Positions 24,672 to 34,246 of a stretch of 64,000 nucleotides of DNA are shown here, one piece after another (position 1 is the stretch's first letter; each line of letters starts with the position of its first letter). The DNA is from JADFGZ01 sp965222345 (GTDB lineage: Bacteria > Acidobacteriota > Terriglobia > 2-12-FULL-54-10), in NCBI GenBank assembly GCA_965222345.1, contig CBDCTS010000004.1, positions 434,001-498,000 on the forward strand, read 5' to 3'. The position numbers and the translations under genes were made by a program. The notes under the pieces are model-generated. The model searched no databases and was not told the origin of the DNA. It worked only from the letters and a program-made list of their open reading frames with translations.

Positions 24672-27109
24672 GGTTCGCGGGACCTCCTCATCTGAAATGG
24701 CGTGCTTTGAACGATATTTGAAATGAGCGACGACCAGCGGTAATCGTTGGGAGCGGTCTGCCGCAGAATCTTGCGGACCACGGGAGCATCAGTATATTCA
24801 AGCCCGCGGCCCAGGGCATAGGTAAGCAGTTTTTCGGTTACGGTACGGGCAAACTGGTCGGGATGGCTCAGCAACACTTCCCGAAATTCAGCCACATCCT
24901 GAAACTTGCTGCCATCGTAGAGCATCCCGGAAGCATCGATCGGTGCGTCATCCCCGACGAACGGACTGCTGGTTCGCCACTTGCCGATGGCGTCAAAGTT
25001 TTCGAGCGCAAACCCGATCGGGTCCATCAGATTGTGGCAAGCTGAACAGACTGGATTGGCGCGGTGCTGCTCCATCTGCTGGCGCATTGTGAGAGCCTCG
25101 TCATCCTCGCCGGTTTCGTCCAGAGTCGTAACCGCGTCGGGCGGCGGAGGCGGGGGCGGTATGCCGAGCAATTGCTCCAGCACCCATTTGCCGCGCACAA
25201 CCGGGGAGGTCCTGTTGTCATAGGAGGTCACCGTCAAGATGCTGCCCTGCCCCAGCAATCCTCTGCGCCCCTCATCCACCAGCGGCACGCGCCGGAACCG
25301 GCTTCCGTGAACATTCGGAATTTCATAGTGCCTGGCCAAGCGCTCGTTGACGTACGTATAGTCTGCTTTCAGCAGGTCCAGCACGCTGCGGTCCTCTCGC
25401 AGCATGCTCTCAAACAGAAGCTCGGTCTCCCGCTGGAATGCCTCGCGTAACTCGTCGTCGAACTCGGGAAACTCGCCCGGATCGGGTGACACCGAGCGCA
25501 TATTGCGTAGGTACAGCCACTGTCCGGCGAAATTTTCCGCCAAAGCCTTCGAGCGGGAATCGGTCAGCATGCGCTCTATCTGCTGCTCCAGCACCGCTGG
25601 ATCTCTGAGCTGTCCGCGTTCGGCCAAGCCGAGCAGTTCGTCGTCTGGTATGCTGCTCCAGAGGAAAAACGACAGCCGGGAAGCCAGTTCCAGGTTGCTG
25701 ACGGGATAGGCGGCGCCCGGCGCCACGTTCGCCGGATCGTGTTCGACGCGGAACAGAAACTCCGGGCCAGCCAAGATGCCTTCGAGCGCCATCTGGATTC
25801 CTGCTTCGAAGCCCCCTTCGCTCCGGCCAACATGGTAGAGGCTGAGCAACTCCTGAACGTCTTCTTCCGTGACAGGCCGGCGGTAAGCGCGCCGTGCCAG
25901 CGTGGAGAGAATCTTCCGGGCGCAAAGCTCTTCATAGTCAGCCCCGGTTGGGCTGCACACAAAAACCTTCCGGCGGCTGGCCGTATCCCCCAACCCTTTT
26001 CCGTCGTAGGGGCCGGTGATCGTGACACTCTCCACGGCCGGTTCGCCCCCTTTGTAGTGTTCTATGTCGCTGAGCATCAGGCGGGGCGTAAGTATCCCCA
26101 CAGGCTTCGTGGCTTGCTTCAGGAAGGCGACTCCGACTAGCCGATTGCCCGCCTTGGCCGGAAAGCGAACTTCCAAGGCTTCATCCGCTGTGAACTCGTA
26201 ACCCACTTGGTCGAGGTCTCCCCTATATTCCGGGTTCTGGTTCGCCGAAAAAATCGGTCCCGACCTGCCTTTGATCTCGCCGCCAATCGTGAACAGTTTG
26301 ACGCGTGCGCCATCCAGGCGGACATCGAGCCGATGCAGATCGCGGATGCCCCGGATATAACCGTCCAAGTTTTTATGCAGCCGGACACTGATGGTGTACT
26401 CGCCGTCGCTCGGGAAGCGATGTTTAATAGCGATTCCGCCGCGCGAGCCGAACGAGAGATCTTCGCTCATGCGGTCTTTTTGGATGAATTCGTCGGACAC
26501 CTCGTAGGTCTCGCCAGCCGGACGTATATTGGGATCGCCGATGGCGAGGCGGCTGATTCTGCCTGCCACCAGCATGTATCTTTCCATCAGAAGCGGCGAT
26601 ATTGAAAGAACATCCCCGATGTTATCGAAGCCATAGCCCGCATTGTCGGTGGGAAGGAGCGATTCGACATCGACTTCCATCGCCAGCAAGTCGCGGATGG
26701 CGTTGGCGTATTCAGCCCGGTTGAGCCGATGGTCGGCTGGCCTGCCGGGATTGGGATTGGCTGCGACCGTGCGGTCAAGCTCCGTCTCCAGATACGTGAT
26801 AAAGGAGTTCAGGGTGTTCCGGTCCGGCCGCGGCATGCCGACAGGAGGCATCGCGCCGGCCCGAAGTTTGCGCACCACTGTTTCCCACACTTCAGCTTCC
26901 GCGCTAACCTGATCGACATCCATCGTGTCCAGTGCCAGGTCTGCCGTGCGCAGCTTTTCGTTGTGGCAGGTCACGCAATAACGGTTGAGAACCGCTTTGT
27001 ATTGTGAGGGGTCCGATGGAGTGGGGCTCGATTGCGCTTGGCTGACTGCCGGAAGGCAACTGACCCCGATTAACGCGATTCCAACCCAGCTCACGATCGT
27101 TCGGAACAT
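24668..27109 (-). CDS. DUF1587/1592/1588/1585 cytochrome-like protein, left cassette
   Basis: 813 residues from the ATG at 27109, chosen because the mirrored paralogue starts the same way (MFRTIVSWVG and MMIRTILSC); a longer start at 27208 exists. After the signal peptide, a planctomycete-type cytochrome segment has CVTCHNEK (haem c). Then come DUF1587 (HRLNRAEYANAIRDLLAMEV), a carbohydrate-module-like beta region, DUF1595 (LARRAYRRPVTEEDVQELL), DUF1592 (LASRLSFFLWSSIPDDELL), DUF1588 (RGLLGQGSILTVTSYDNRTS, CSACHNLMDPIGFALENFD with a second CxxCH) and DUF1585 at the end. Probably a periplasmic dihaem redox protein; the reaction is unknown. First gene of a three-gene operon read from the promoter at 27244-27271. 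Confidence 0.88.
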   Translation of the reverse strand: MFRTIVSWVGIALIGVSCLPAVSQAQSSPTPSDPSQYKAVLNRYCVTCHNEKLRTADLALDTMDVDQVSAEAEVWETVVRKLRAGAMPPVGMPRPDRNTLNSFITYLETELDRTVAANPNPGRPADHRLNRAEYANAIRDLLAMEVDVESLLPTDNAGYGFDNIGDVLSISPLLMERYMLVAGRISRLAIGDPNIRPAGETYEVSDEFIQKDRMSEDLSFGSRGGIAIKHRFPSDGEYTISVRLHKNLDGYIRGIRDLHRLDVRLDGARVKLFTIGGEIKGRSGPIFSANQNPEYRGDLDQVGYEFTADEALEVRFPAKAGNRLVGVAFLKQATKPVGILTPRLMLSDIEHYKGGEPAVESVTITGPYDGKGLGDTASRRKVFVCSPTGADYEELCARKILSTLARRAYRRPVTEEDVQELLSLYHVGRSEGGFEAGIQMALEGILAGPEFLFRVEHDPANVAPGAAYPVSNLELASRLSFFLWSSIPDDELLGLAERGQLRDPAVLEQQIERMLTDSRSKALAENFAGQWLYLRNMRSVSPDPGEFPEFDDELREAFQRETELLFESMLREDRSVLDLLKADYTYVNERLARHYEIPNVHGSRFRRVPLVDEGRRGLLGQGSILTVTSYDNRTSPVVRGKWVLEQLLGIPPPPPPPDAVTTLDETGEDDEALTMRQQMEQHRANPVCSACHNLMDPIGFALENFDAIGKWRTSSPFVGDDAPIDASGMLYDGSKFQDVAEFREVLLSHPDQFARTVTEKLLTYALGRGLEYTDAPVVRKILRQTAPNDYRWSSLISNIVQSTPFQMRRSREP

Positions 27110-27243
27110 AACTAAACAGCCAACTCTTCGATGCAGCCAATGGGGGAAATTGAGGCGCAAATTAGCACGAAAATTCTTGGGCACATCTCCATCCTTAAAC
27201 AAGTGCATGTCCGCCCGCCATTATGCTTTCCGTATGTAGGCCG

Positions 27244-27271
27244 AATATAACAGAAAAACAGGCCATGTCAA
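27244..27271 (-). promoter_or_regulatory. Promoter of the left DUF1592 operon
   Basis: Read on the minus strand: a perfect TTGACA (27271-27266), a 16-base spacer and TATATT (27249-27244, 5 of 6). Transcription would start near 27237, giving a 5' leader of about 128 bases to the preferred start. Confidence 0.6.
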
Positions 27272-27729
27272 ATGGAATTTTCCGGTTTTTAATTCGCGCA
27301 TCATGCGCCCGCCGAAGGCGTTGACGATGCAACGCATATATGGAAAATATCGCAAAGCAGGCAGGGACGTTCTGGCAGGTGAGGAATTGCAGACCTGAGT
27401 GAACCGAGCCTTGGAATCCACGGAGCCACTATCGACTTTTGTCTGTATTTTTTCCGCTTATCCGCCGGCGAATTAAGCTCGTTTTGCTGCCAAGCGATTC
27501 TTCCAACAGGCCTCGGCAGCGATGAATCACCAGCCCTCCAAATGCGACCTGCACCGACAGCAATTGGTCATAATCCAAAGGCGATCCAAGGAGGAGATGA
27601 CGCAGGAGGAAGTCAGCACACCACCGTCTCTGCCCGACCTGTCGCATTCAAATTCTGCGAATGAATCGAGCAGGATGGCTGGCACAGAATCGGCCCTGGA
27701 ATTGAATTTTTATTATTTGGAATTTCCTC

Positions 27730-27757
27730 TTTACATCGTTATTGTATGTGAGATAAT
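27730..27757 (+). promoter_or_regulatory. Promoter of the right DUF1592 operon
   Basis: TTTACA (27730-27735, 5 of 6), a 16-base spacer and GATAAT (27752-27757, 5 of 6). A start near 27764 gives a leader of about 104 bases, similar to that of the mirrored operon. Confidence 0.5.
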
Positions 27758-27867
27758 CGTTTTGCCTGGAGTTAATCAGGCAAGTCATCCGATTATAAAT
27801 ACGTGCAACCAGCGATGGGTTTTAGCTTCCGGCCTCCTCACAATTGACTATGCGAATGGGCTTTTAA

Positions 27868-30315
27868 ATGATGATTAGAACGATCTTGAGTTGTTTTGGA
27901 ATCGCGGTAATCGGGGTCAGTTGCCTTCCGGCAGTCAGTCAAGCGCAATCGAGCCCCGCCCCGTCAGACCCTTCACAATACAAAGCGGTTCTCAACCGTT
28001 ACTGCGTGACCTGCCACAACGAAAAGCTCCGCACGGCGGACCTGACGCTGGACGTGATGGATGTCGCTAATGTAAGCGAAGGGGCGGAGGTCTGGGAAAA
28101 GGTGGTCCGCAAGCTTCGGAGTTTCGCGATGCCGCCTGTCGGCATGCCGCGCCCGAATGAGCAATTCTACGAATCTTTTGCTAACTACCTTGAGACCGAG
28201 ATGGACCGTCTGGCGGAAGCCAAACCTAATCCCGGCCGTTCAGCCGCTGCCCATCGTCTCAACCGGGCCGAATACGCCAACGCCATCCGCGACTTGCTGG
28301 CGATGGAGATCGATGCCACGTCTTTGCTGCCCGCCGACGATTCGGGAGGCTTTGACAATTTTGGGGATCTCCTCTCGGTATCGCCGGCCCTGATGGAAAA
28401 ATACATGTCAGCGGCTCGCAAGATCAGCCGCCCCGCCGTTGGGGATCCCACGATCCGCCCCGACATCGCGACCCACACGATCTCCCCGTTCCTCCTGCAG
28501 GGCGACCGCATGAGCGAAGACCTTCCCTTCGGCTCGCGCGGCGGAATCGCATTTCGCCATAATTTCCCGCTCGACGGCGAGTACCTTCTCGATATCCGCC
28601 TGCAAAGGGTGGACAATGAGGGTTTTGTCATCGGGATTGCCGAGCCGCACTTGCTGGATGTCCGCCTGGATGGGGCTCGCGTGAAGATGTTCACTATCGG
28701 CGGCGAGCATGTGGGCAGGGCGATGGGAGCGGGAGCAGCCGATGCTGCTCCTCCGGACTTCGCTCAGGCGCAGTACGAGCGCATGGTGGATTCGGATTTA
28801 GGAGTCCGCTTTCCCGTTAAGGCCGGCAAACGGCTGATTCAGGTTACTTTCCTGAAAGAAACCTCGGCGGCGGAGGGCGTATTTCCGCCTCGCCCCCAGG
28901 GGACCTACGCGGAAGCGAGGCTCGGATCGGGGACAGAACGAGCCTGGGCTGAGCCTGCTTTGAGCAATGTCTCCATCAGCGGGCCCTACGATGTGAAAGG
29001 GCCGGGCGATACTCCCAGCCGCCGGAAGATCTTTGTTTGCAGCCCGACCGGGGCAGATGACGAGGAACCTTGCACAAGGAAGATTATTTCTGCGCTGGCG
29101 CGCCGCGCATACCGTCGCCCTGTCACGGAGGAAGACGTTGAACCTCTGCTCAGCCTCTACAGGGCCGGACGGAGCGAGGGCGAAGATTTCGAAGCGGGAA
29201 TCCAGATGGCGCTCGAAGGCTTGCTGGTGAGCACCGAGTTCCTGTTCCGCATCGAACGCGAGCCGGCCAGCGTGACGGCGAACTCCCCCTATCGGGTGAG
29301 CGATCTGGAGTTGGCCTCCCGTTTGTCGTTTTTCCTTTGGAGCAGCATCCCCGACGATGAACTGTTAGACGCCGCGGAAAAGGGAAAGCTCCAAGAGCCG
29401 GCTGTCCTGGAACAGCAGGTTCGGCGTATGCTGGCCGACCCTCGCTCGAAGGCTTTGGTAGATAATTTCGCTGGCCAATGGCTGTTTCTGCGAAACGTAG
29501 GGAGAGCGAATCCGAATCGGGATGTGTTTCCCGACTTTGATGAGAGCCTGCGCCAAGCCTTCCAGCAAGAGACGAACCTTTTCATCGAAAGCATGCTCCG
29601 CGAAGACCGCCCTGTGCTGGACCTTTTGAATGCAGACTATACGTTCCTCAACGAGCGCCTGGCCCGCCACTACGGGATAGCGAATGTTTATGGAAACAAG
29701 TTTCGGCGGGTTAAGCTGGCCGATGAGAACCGGCGGGGTTTGCTGGGTCAGGGAAGCATCCTGACGATTACGGCGCTTGCAAACAGGACCTCCCCGGTGA
29801 TGCGTGGCAAGTGGGTGCTGGAAAACATCCTGGCCGCTCCGCCGCCGCCTCCTCCTCCTAACATTCCAGCCCTGAAGGAAAAAGGCGAGGGGGGCGAGAA
29901 TCTTACGATGCGCCAGCAGATAGAACAGCACCGTGCGAATCCCGCTTGCGCAATCTGCCACAACCGGATGGACCCCATAGGCTTTGCGCTGGAAAACTTC
30001 GACGCGGTCGGAAAGTGGCGAACCCTAGACGCGGGCGCCCCAATCGATGCGTCTGGAGCGCTCCCGGACGGCTCCGAGTTTCAAGGCCCGGCAGAGCTTC
30101 GAAAAGCGTTGCTGCGCAACCCCGAGATCATTGTCAATTCCTTTAGCGAAAAACTTCTCTCTTACTCCCTGGGCCGGACGGTGGAGCATTACGATGCTCC
30201 GGCCGTTCGCAAGATCGTGCGGGAAGCCGCTGCCAACGACTACCGCTGGTCGTCCATCGTTTTAGGGATCGTAAAAAGCAACCCCTTTCAGATGAGGAGG
30301 TCACGAGCGTTATGA
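27868..30315 (+). CDS. DUF1587/1592/1588/1585 cytochrome-like protein, right cassette
   Basis: 815 residues; the same plan as the mirrored copy at 24668. A signal peptide GVSCLPAVSQAQSS is followed by RYCVTCHNEKLRTADL (first CxxCH), DUF1587 HRLNRAEYANAIRDLLAME, DUF1595 LARRAYRRPVTEEDVEPLL, DUF1592 LASRLSFFLWSSIPDDELLD, DUF1588 GLLGQGSILTITALANRTSP and CAICHNRMDPIGFALENFD (second CxxCH), ending FQMRRSRAL. The first 70 codons are nearly identical in DNA to the left copy, whereas the middle (about 270-340) is diverged and differs in length. That suggests a fairly recent duplication or gene conversion at the 5' end. No clear ribosome-binding site before the ATGATG start. Confidence 0.88.
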   Translation: MMIRTILSCFGIAVIGVSCLPAVSQAQSSPAPSDPSQYKAVLNRYCVTCHNEKLRTADLTLDVMDVANVSEGAEVWEKVVRKLRSFAMPPVGMPRPNEQFYESFANYLETEMDRLAEAKPNPGRSAAAHRLNRAEYANAIRDLLAMEIDATSLLPADDSGGFDNFGDLLSVSPALMEKYMSAARKISRPAVGDPTIRPDIATHTISPFLLQGDRMSEDLPFGSRGGIAFRHNFPLDGEYLLDIRLQRVDNEGFVIGIAEPHLLDVRLDGARVKMFTIGGEHVGRAMGAGAADAAPPDFAQAQYERMVDSDLGVRFPVKAGKRLIQVTFLKETSAAEGVFPPRPQGTYAEARLGSGTERAWAEPALSNVSISGPYDVKGPGDTPSRRKIFVCSPTGADDEEPCTRKIISALARRAYRRPVTEEDVEPLLSLYRAGRSEGEDFEAGIQMALEGLLVSTEFLFRIEREPASVTANSPYRVSDLELASRLSFFLWSSIPDDELLDAAEKGKLQEPAVLEQQVRRMLADPRSKALVDNFAGQWLFLRNVGRANPNRDVFPDFDESLRQAFQQETNLFIESMLREDRPVLDLLNADYTFLNERLARHYGIANVYGNKFRRVKLADENRRGLLGQGSILTITALANRTSPVMRGKWVLENILAAPPPPPPPNIPALKEKGEGGENLTMRQQIEQHRANPACAICHNRMDPIGFALENFDAVGKWRTLDAGAPIDASGALPDGSEFQGPAELRKALLRNPEIIVNSFSEKLLSYSLGRTVEHYDAPAVRKIVREAAANDYRWSSIVLGIVKSNPFQMRRSRAL

Positions 30316-31649
30316 TGATTTTCAAGAAAGCCATCCCCCGGCGCGCATTTTTACGCGGTGTGGGTGCAACAATCGCTTTGCCATTGTTGGACGGAATGGT
30401 GCCAGCGTTCGCAGGCCCGATGGACAAAACGGCGGCCAATCCGGCGCTCCGCGTTGGATACGTCTATTGCCCGAACGGAATCATGAGAGAAGAGTGGATG
30501 CCAGCGACGGCAGGCGCCGACTTCGAGATGACCCCGGTTCTGAAGGAGTGGGCTCCGTTTCGGGATCAGATGCTGGTGCTGAGCGGCCTCGACGGCGGAA
30601 CAGAGTTTGTGGGTGGGCACGTGCGCGGCAGTTCCATGTGGTTGACGGGTTCCGAGCCGAAGAAGTCGTTGAACGACGTTCGCTCGGGAGTTTCGGTGGA
30701 CCAGGTCATAGCGAGAAAATTCGGCAAGCACACCCAGTTGGAGTCGCTGGAGCTTTGCATTGAAGACGCCGCCGAGATGGCGGGCCAGTCCGCAGGCGGC
30801 TATAACGCCGCCTACACCAACACGATCGCATGGCGTACTCCCACTACGCCGCTTCCGATGGAACACAACCCTCGAGCAGTATTCGAGCGCTTGTTCGGCG
30901 ACGGGGACAGCACGGACCCGGCATCGCGAATCAGCCGAATCCGCAGGCAGCGCAGCATTCTAGACTTTGTGAGCCTGGACGTGAATCGCGTCCTGGGAAG
31001 GCTCGGCAGGAACGACCGCTCCAAACTCAACGAGTTTCTCGACGCCATTCGGGACGTCGAAACGCGAGTCCAAAAGGCTGAGGAGCAAACCTCCGTGAAG
31101 CTGCCGGAGATGGAGCGACCCATCGGCATCCCGCCGTATGATGAGCATGTCAAGCTAATGTTTGATATGTTGCTGCTGGCCTACCAGACCGACATGACCC
31201 GTGTCTCCACCTTCATGCTGGCCCGGGAGTACAGCGAGCTGGTCTACACTAACCTCGGCCACACCGAGCCGCACCACCCGTTGTCCCATCACAGGGGCAT
31301 TCCCCAAAGGATGAAGCAGGCCGGCGAGGTCAACGTCCACCATGCCAATCTGTTCAAGCATTTCCTGGAGAGGATGCGGTCTACGCCGGATGGCGATGGT
31401 TCGCTGCTCGACCATTCCCTGATCGTCTATGGCGCAGGCATGGGCGACGGCGATATCCACAACCAGTGGAACTTGCCCATCGCGTTGTTCGGCAATGGAG
31501 CAGGCGCGATCAAGGGTGGCCGTCATATCCGGTCTCCAAAAGGCACCTCGTTTTCGAATTTCCACGTGGCCATGCTGAACGCGGCAGGAATTCCCACGGA
31601 GAAGTTCGGCATTAGCACCGGCAAACTCGACTTTCACTCCGCCGCGTAG
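30312..31649 (+). CDS. Tat-exported DUF1552 protein, right cassette
   Basis: 445 residues; twin-arginine signal MMIFKKAIPRRAFLRGVGAT then IALPLLDGMVPAFAG. DUF1552 landmarks as in the left copy: RVGYVYCPNGIMREEWMPAT, MLVLSGLDGG, GVSVDQVIARKFGKHTQLES, YQTDMTRVSTFMLARE and DGDGSLLDHSLIVYGAGMGD. The ATG overlaps the upstream stop by four bases (ATGA), with GAGGAGG at 30294-30300, so the two proteins are made together. They are expected to work together in the periplasm. Catalytic residues are not established for this family. Confidence 0.88.
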   Translation: MMIFKKAIPRRAFLRGVGATIALPLLDGMVPAFAGPMDKTAANPALRVGYVYCPNGIMREEWMPATAGADFEMTPVLKEWAPFRDQMLVLSGLDGGTEFVGGHVRGSSMWLTGSEPKKSLNDVRSGVSVDQVIARKFGKHTQLESLELCIEDAAEMAGQSAGGYNAAYTNTIAWRTPTTPLPMEHNPRAVFERLFGDGDSTDPASRISRIRRQRSILDFVSLDVNRVLGRLGRNDRSKLNEFLDAIRDVETRVQKAEEQTSVKLPEMERPIGIPPYDEHVKLMFDMLLLAYQTDMTRVSTFMLAREYSELVYTNLGHTEPHHPLSHHRGIPQRMKQAGEVNVHHANLFKHFLERMRSTPDGDGSLLDHSLIVYGAGMGDGDIHNQWNLPIALFGNGAGAIKGGRHIRSPKGTSFSNFHVAMLNAAGIPTEKFGISTGKLDFHSAA

Positions 31650-31804
31650 GTTCCGGGCTTTGGTGCAGGTGTTGTAACTGGGATCGTGCGGGCTCCGGTC
31701 GGCCTGAGACACTTTGGCCGCAGTGGGGTTTAGCATGCTCTCCCGGCACTCTGTCGCGCAGTTTTCTATCCTCCGTTGGTAACTGTATGGAAGGAGGGAC
31801 AAGC

Positions 31805-33628
31805 ATGAGCATCCAAATTAAAGTGAAAGTGAAGTCCCTGGCTGCCGGGTGTGTAGTATCTCTCCTTTCGGTTGCCAGCCTCGCCGCTGCCGATATGGAC
31901 CTTCGGTTGGCCGAAGCGGTCAAGAACCAGGACCAATCGGCCACGCGTTCCTTGTTGCAAGAGAATGCCGATGTGAACGCGGCCTACCCGGATGGCGCGA
32001 CGGCGCTGTCCTGGGCAGCCCACTGGGACGATCTGGAAACGGCGGACCTTCTGATTCGCGCCGGAGCCGACGTGAACGCGGTAAACGATTATGGCGTCAC
32101 GCCACTCTCGCTGGCCTGCACCAACCGGAGCACGGCCATGGTGGAGAGTCTGCTCAAGGCCGGGGCGGACCCGAATATCCCCCGATGGACTGGCGAAACG
32201 CCGCTCATGACGGCCGTAAATACGGGAAACCTGGACGCGGTGAATTTGCTGCTGGCCCACGGAGCGGACATGAACGCAGCCGAGAACCGGCGGGGGCAGA
32301 CTGCGCTGATGTGGGCGATCTCGTTCGGGTATCCGGAAATCGCGCGTGTGCTGGTGGAACACGGAGCGGACATTCATGCCAGGTCGCAAAAGCTGGCGCT
32401 GGATGGTTTCACGCCGATGATGGTTGCGGGTTACGGAGGGGACGTCCAGGCCACCCCGGAGGGCGGTTTTACGCCTTTGCTGTTTGCCGCACGGGTTGGC
32501 GACATGGAATCTGTCCGGCTGTTGCTGTCGCATGAGGCGGACGTGAATTCGGCCACCGAGGAAGACGGCAGCGCTTTAGTGATAGCAAGCGCCGGCGGCT
32601 ATGAGGATATCGCCTTATTTCTGCTGGAGAACGGCGCGGACCCGAACGCTGCCGACAGCAATGGGATGACCAGTTTGCACTATGCGCTACGGGACGGAAT
32701 GAAAGTCCTGCACGGAATCGATATTGTCAAGGTAAAACGGATTTGCGCAGATGGGGCAGGAGCCAGGTGCAAAGCCATTGAAGATACCACAGAGGTGGAT
32801 CCGGAATTGTTGCTTGATCAGCAAAGGCAAAGCCGCGGGGCAGAATCAATCATGCCTGGTCGCAACATGACAAAACTGATGCAAGCGCTTCTGGCGAAGG
32901 GAGCAGATCCGAACGCCCAACTCCGTCGGCCTCCGCCCCGGCTGCGCCTGCGTCGCAAACCTACGTTGAGCCTCACGGGTGCAACGCCTTTTATGCTGGC
33001 AGCCGCAGCCGCCGATGTCGGTTCCATGGGCGTCCTGGTGGAAGGGCGGGCTAAGCCGCTGGTATGGACGGCGGTCAACGATGATGAATTTCTCAAAGAA
33101 GGAAACGGAGACGACAACCAAATCCAGGGCAACGGGACTCCGCTGATGGTGGCGGTGGGAATGGGTCGTCGCGATGACTTCTCGGTGCAAGCGGAGCAGA
33201 GAGCTCTGGAGGCCGCAACAGTGCTGGTGGGACTGGGCGCTGACGTCAATGCAGCCACCGCCACTGGCTGGACCGCGCTGCACGCTGCGGCATTCGCGGG
33301 GGCGAACACGTTAGTTGAGTTCTTGGTGGAGCAGGGTGCAAAAATAGACGTGCAGAACGGCTGCGGGCAAACACCGCTGAGTCTCGCGGCCGGCACCGAC
33401 GCCCGGGGGTTGTTGCAGAGGGTTACGCCTCACGAGGAGACAGCGCAGTTGCTTCGCGAACTGGGCGCAGGCACCACCCCGCCGTCGGGTCCCGTAGGGC
33501 GTTGCGTGAAAGGACGGTTCGGGCTGGAATATGCCACGGTAAAACCCGGAGAGAACAATCCGAATGTTCGCTACCCAGAAGGGCAGCGGCCGGACAAAAC
33601 AGCAGAAGAAGCAAAACAGGAAGAATAA
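31805..33628 (+). CDS. Exported ankyrin-repeat protein, right cassette
   Basis: 607 residues from the ATG at 31805 (GGAAGGAGGG 6-7 bases upstream; the ATG at 31787 has no such site). A signal peptide (LAAGCVVSLLSVASLAAAD) precedes roughly twelve ankyrin repeats (ADVNAAYPDGATALSWAAHW, NDYGVTPLSLACTNRSTAMV, TATGWTALHAAAFAGANTLV). Compared with the mirrored copy it has extra non-repeat inserts at about 310-345 and 380-400, and a longer, lysine- and glutamate-rich tail after residue 555. It lies 155 bases after DUF1552, further than in the left cassette (48 bases), so a separate promoter is possible. Confidence 0.88.
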   Translation: MSIQIKVKVKSLAAGCVVSLLSVASLAAADMDLRLAEAVKNQDQSATRSLLQENADVNAAYPDGATALSWAAHWDDLETADLLIRAGADVNAVNDYGVTPLSLACTNRSTAMVESLLKAGADPNIPRWTGETPLMTAVNTGNLDAVNLLLAHGADMNAAENRRGQTALMWAISFGYPEIARVLVEHGADIHARSQKLALDGFTPMMVAGYGGDVQATPEGGFTPLLFAARVGDMESVRLLLSHEADVNSATEEDGSALVIASAGGYEDIALFLLENGADPNAADSNGMTSLHYALRDGMKVLHGIDIVKVKRICADGAGARCKAIEDTTEVDPELLLDQQRQSRGAESIMPGRNMTKLMQALLAKGADPNAQLRRPPPRLRLRRKPTLSLTGATPFMLAAAAADVGSMGVLVEGRAKPLVWTAVNDDEFLKEGNGDDNQIQGNGTPLMVAVGMGRRDDFSVQAEQRALEAATVLVGLGADVNAATATGWTALHAAAFAGANTLVEFLVEQGAKIDVQNGCGQTPLSLAAGTDARGLLQRVTPHEETAQLLRELGAGTTPPSGPVGRCVKGRFGLEYATVKPGENNPNVRYPEGQRPDKTAEEAKQEE

Positions 33629-33648
33629 AGGTAAATGAGCGGGCGGTT

Positions 33649-33669
33649 GCCGCCGCCGCCGCCGCCGCC
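33649..33669 (+). repeat. (GCC)7 microsatellite
   Basis: Seven perfect GCC triplets just after the ankyrin gene, outside any recognised reading frame. Confidence 0.9.
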
Positions 33670-34197
33670 TGCGAACCCACGGATTTCCTCCCAAACCCCA
33701 CTCATCCAGGCTGGCGTATAGATGCATTGTTGGCTGGTGGCGGGGAAGAGCGCTGGACGCGGGCACAGCCAGCAGCCTCCATCAACATTTCTTTTTTTCG
33801 TATGCTTTTCGTTCTGGACCGGCTTTGCCTGGACAGCCTCCTTCCGGCAAATTCCGTCTCACCTTATAAGCAATTCACTCCGTTGTCGTCCACCCAGCCT
33901 GAGATCGGCCTGACATCGAGATTTCATGCCAACGATGGGACACCTTCATAGTTAATGCAGACCCGATCCAATTTACAGCTTCAATGGAATCGCTCAAAGA
34001 CGAAGGCAGAGTCAAGGGAATCCACCCTCGATACGGTTGTCAACCCCGACCATAATTCTTCCATCGGAAGGGTTTGTAAATAGGGAAAAGGAGGCGAGGA
34101 CGTGCGTTCTATCGGCGGGCCGGCCAAGCGGTTTTCTTTCCGAGGGTCTGTTTCAGAAGCATCCCCGGACAGGTAAAAACCCAGCACAATGCGAAAG

Positions 34198-34232
34198 GGC
34201 GGTGTTCCCCGGCTGATTCGGGAAACACCGCC
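34198..34232 (-). terminator. Terminator hairpin after TonB receptor copy 2
   Basis: GGCGGTGTTCCC and GGGAAACACCGCC form a 12-bp stem with one bulged base around a 9-10-base loop, starting 15 bases beyond the receptor stop on the minus strand. The T-rich run is about 25 bases further on, so termination may be imperfect. Confidence 0.6.
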
Positions 34233-34246
34233 TGCCTTCGATTGGA

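Larger units (their letters stand above)
27110..27867. other. Divergent spacer of the inverted duplication
   Basis: About 760 bases between the two mirrored operons. It carries one sigma-70-like promoter per direction, listed separately. The short frames inside it do not resemble proteins. It is the axis of the inverted duplication: similarity between the arms begins with the signal peptides on each side. Confidence 0.6.
33629..34246. other. Convergent intergenic region
   Basis: 620 bases with a (GCC)7 simple repeat at 33649-33669 and a terminator-like hairpin at 34198-34232. No protein-like frame is visible. Confidence 0.5.

Noticed and set aside
27522..27878. Small gene in the spacer between the mirrored operons
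   Set aside because: It covers the right-hand promoter, has no ribosome-binding site or family resemblance, and overlaps the start of the DUF1592 gene.
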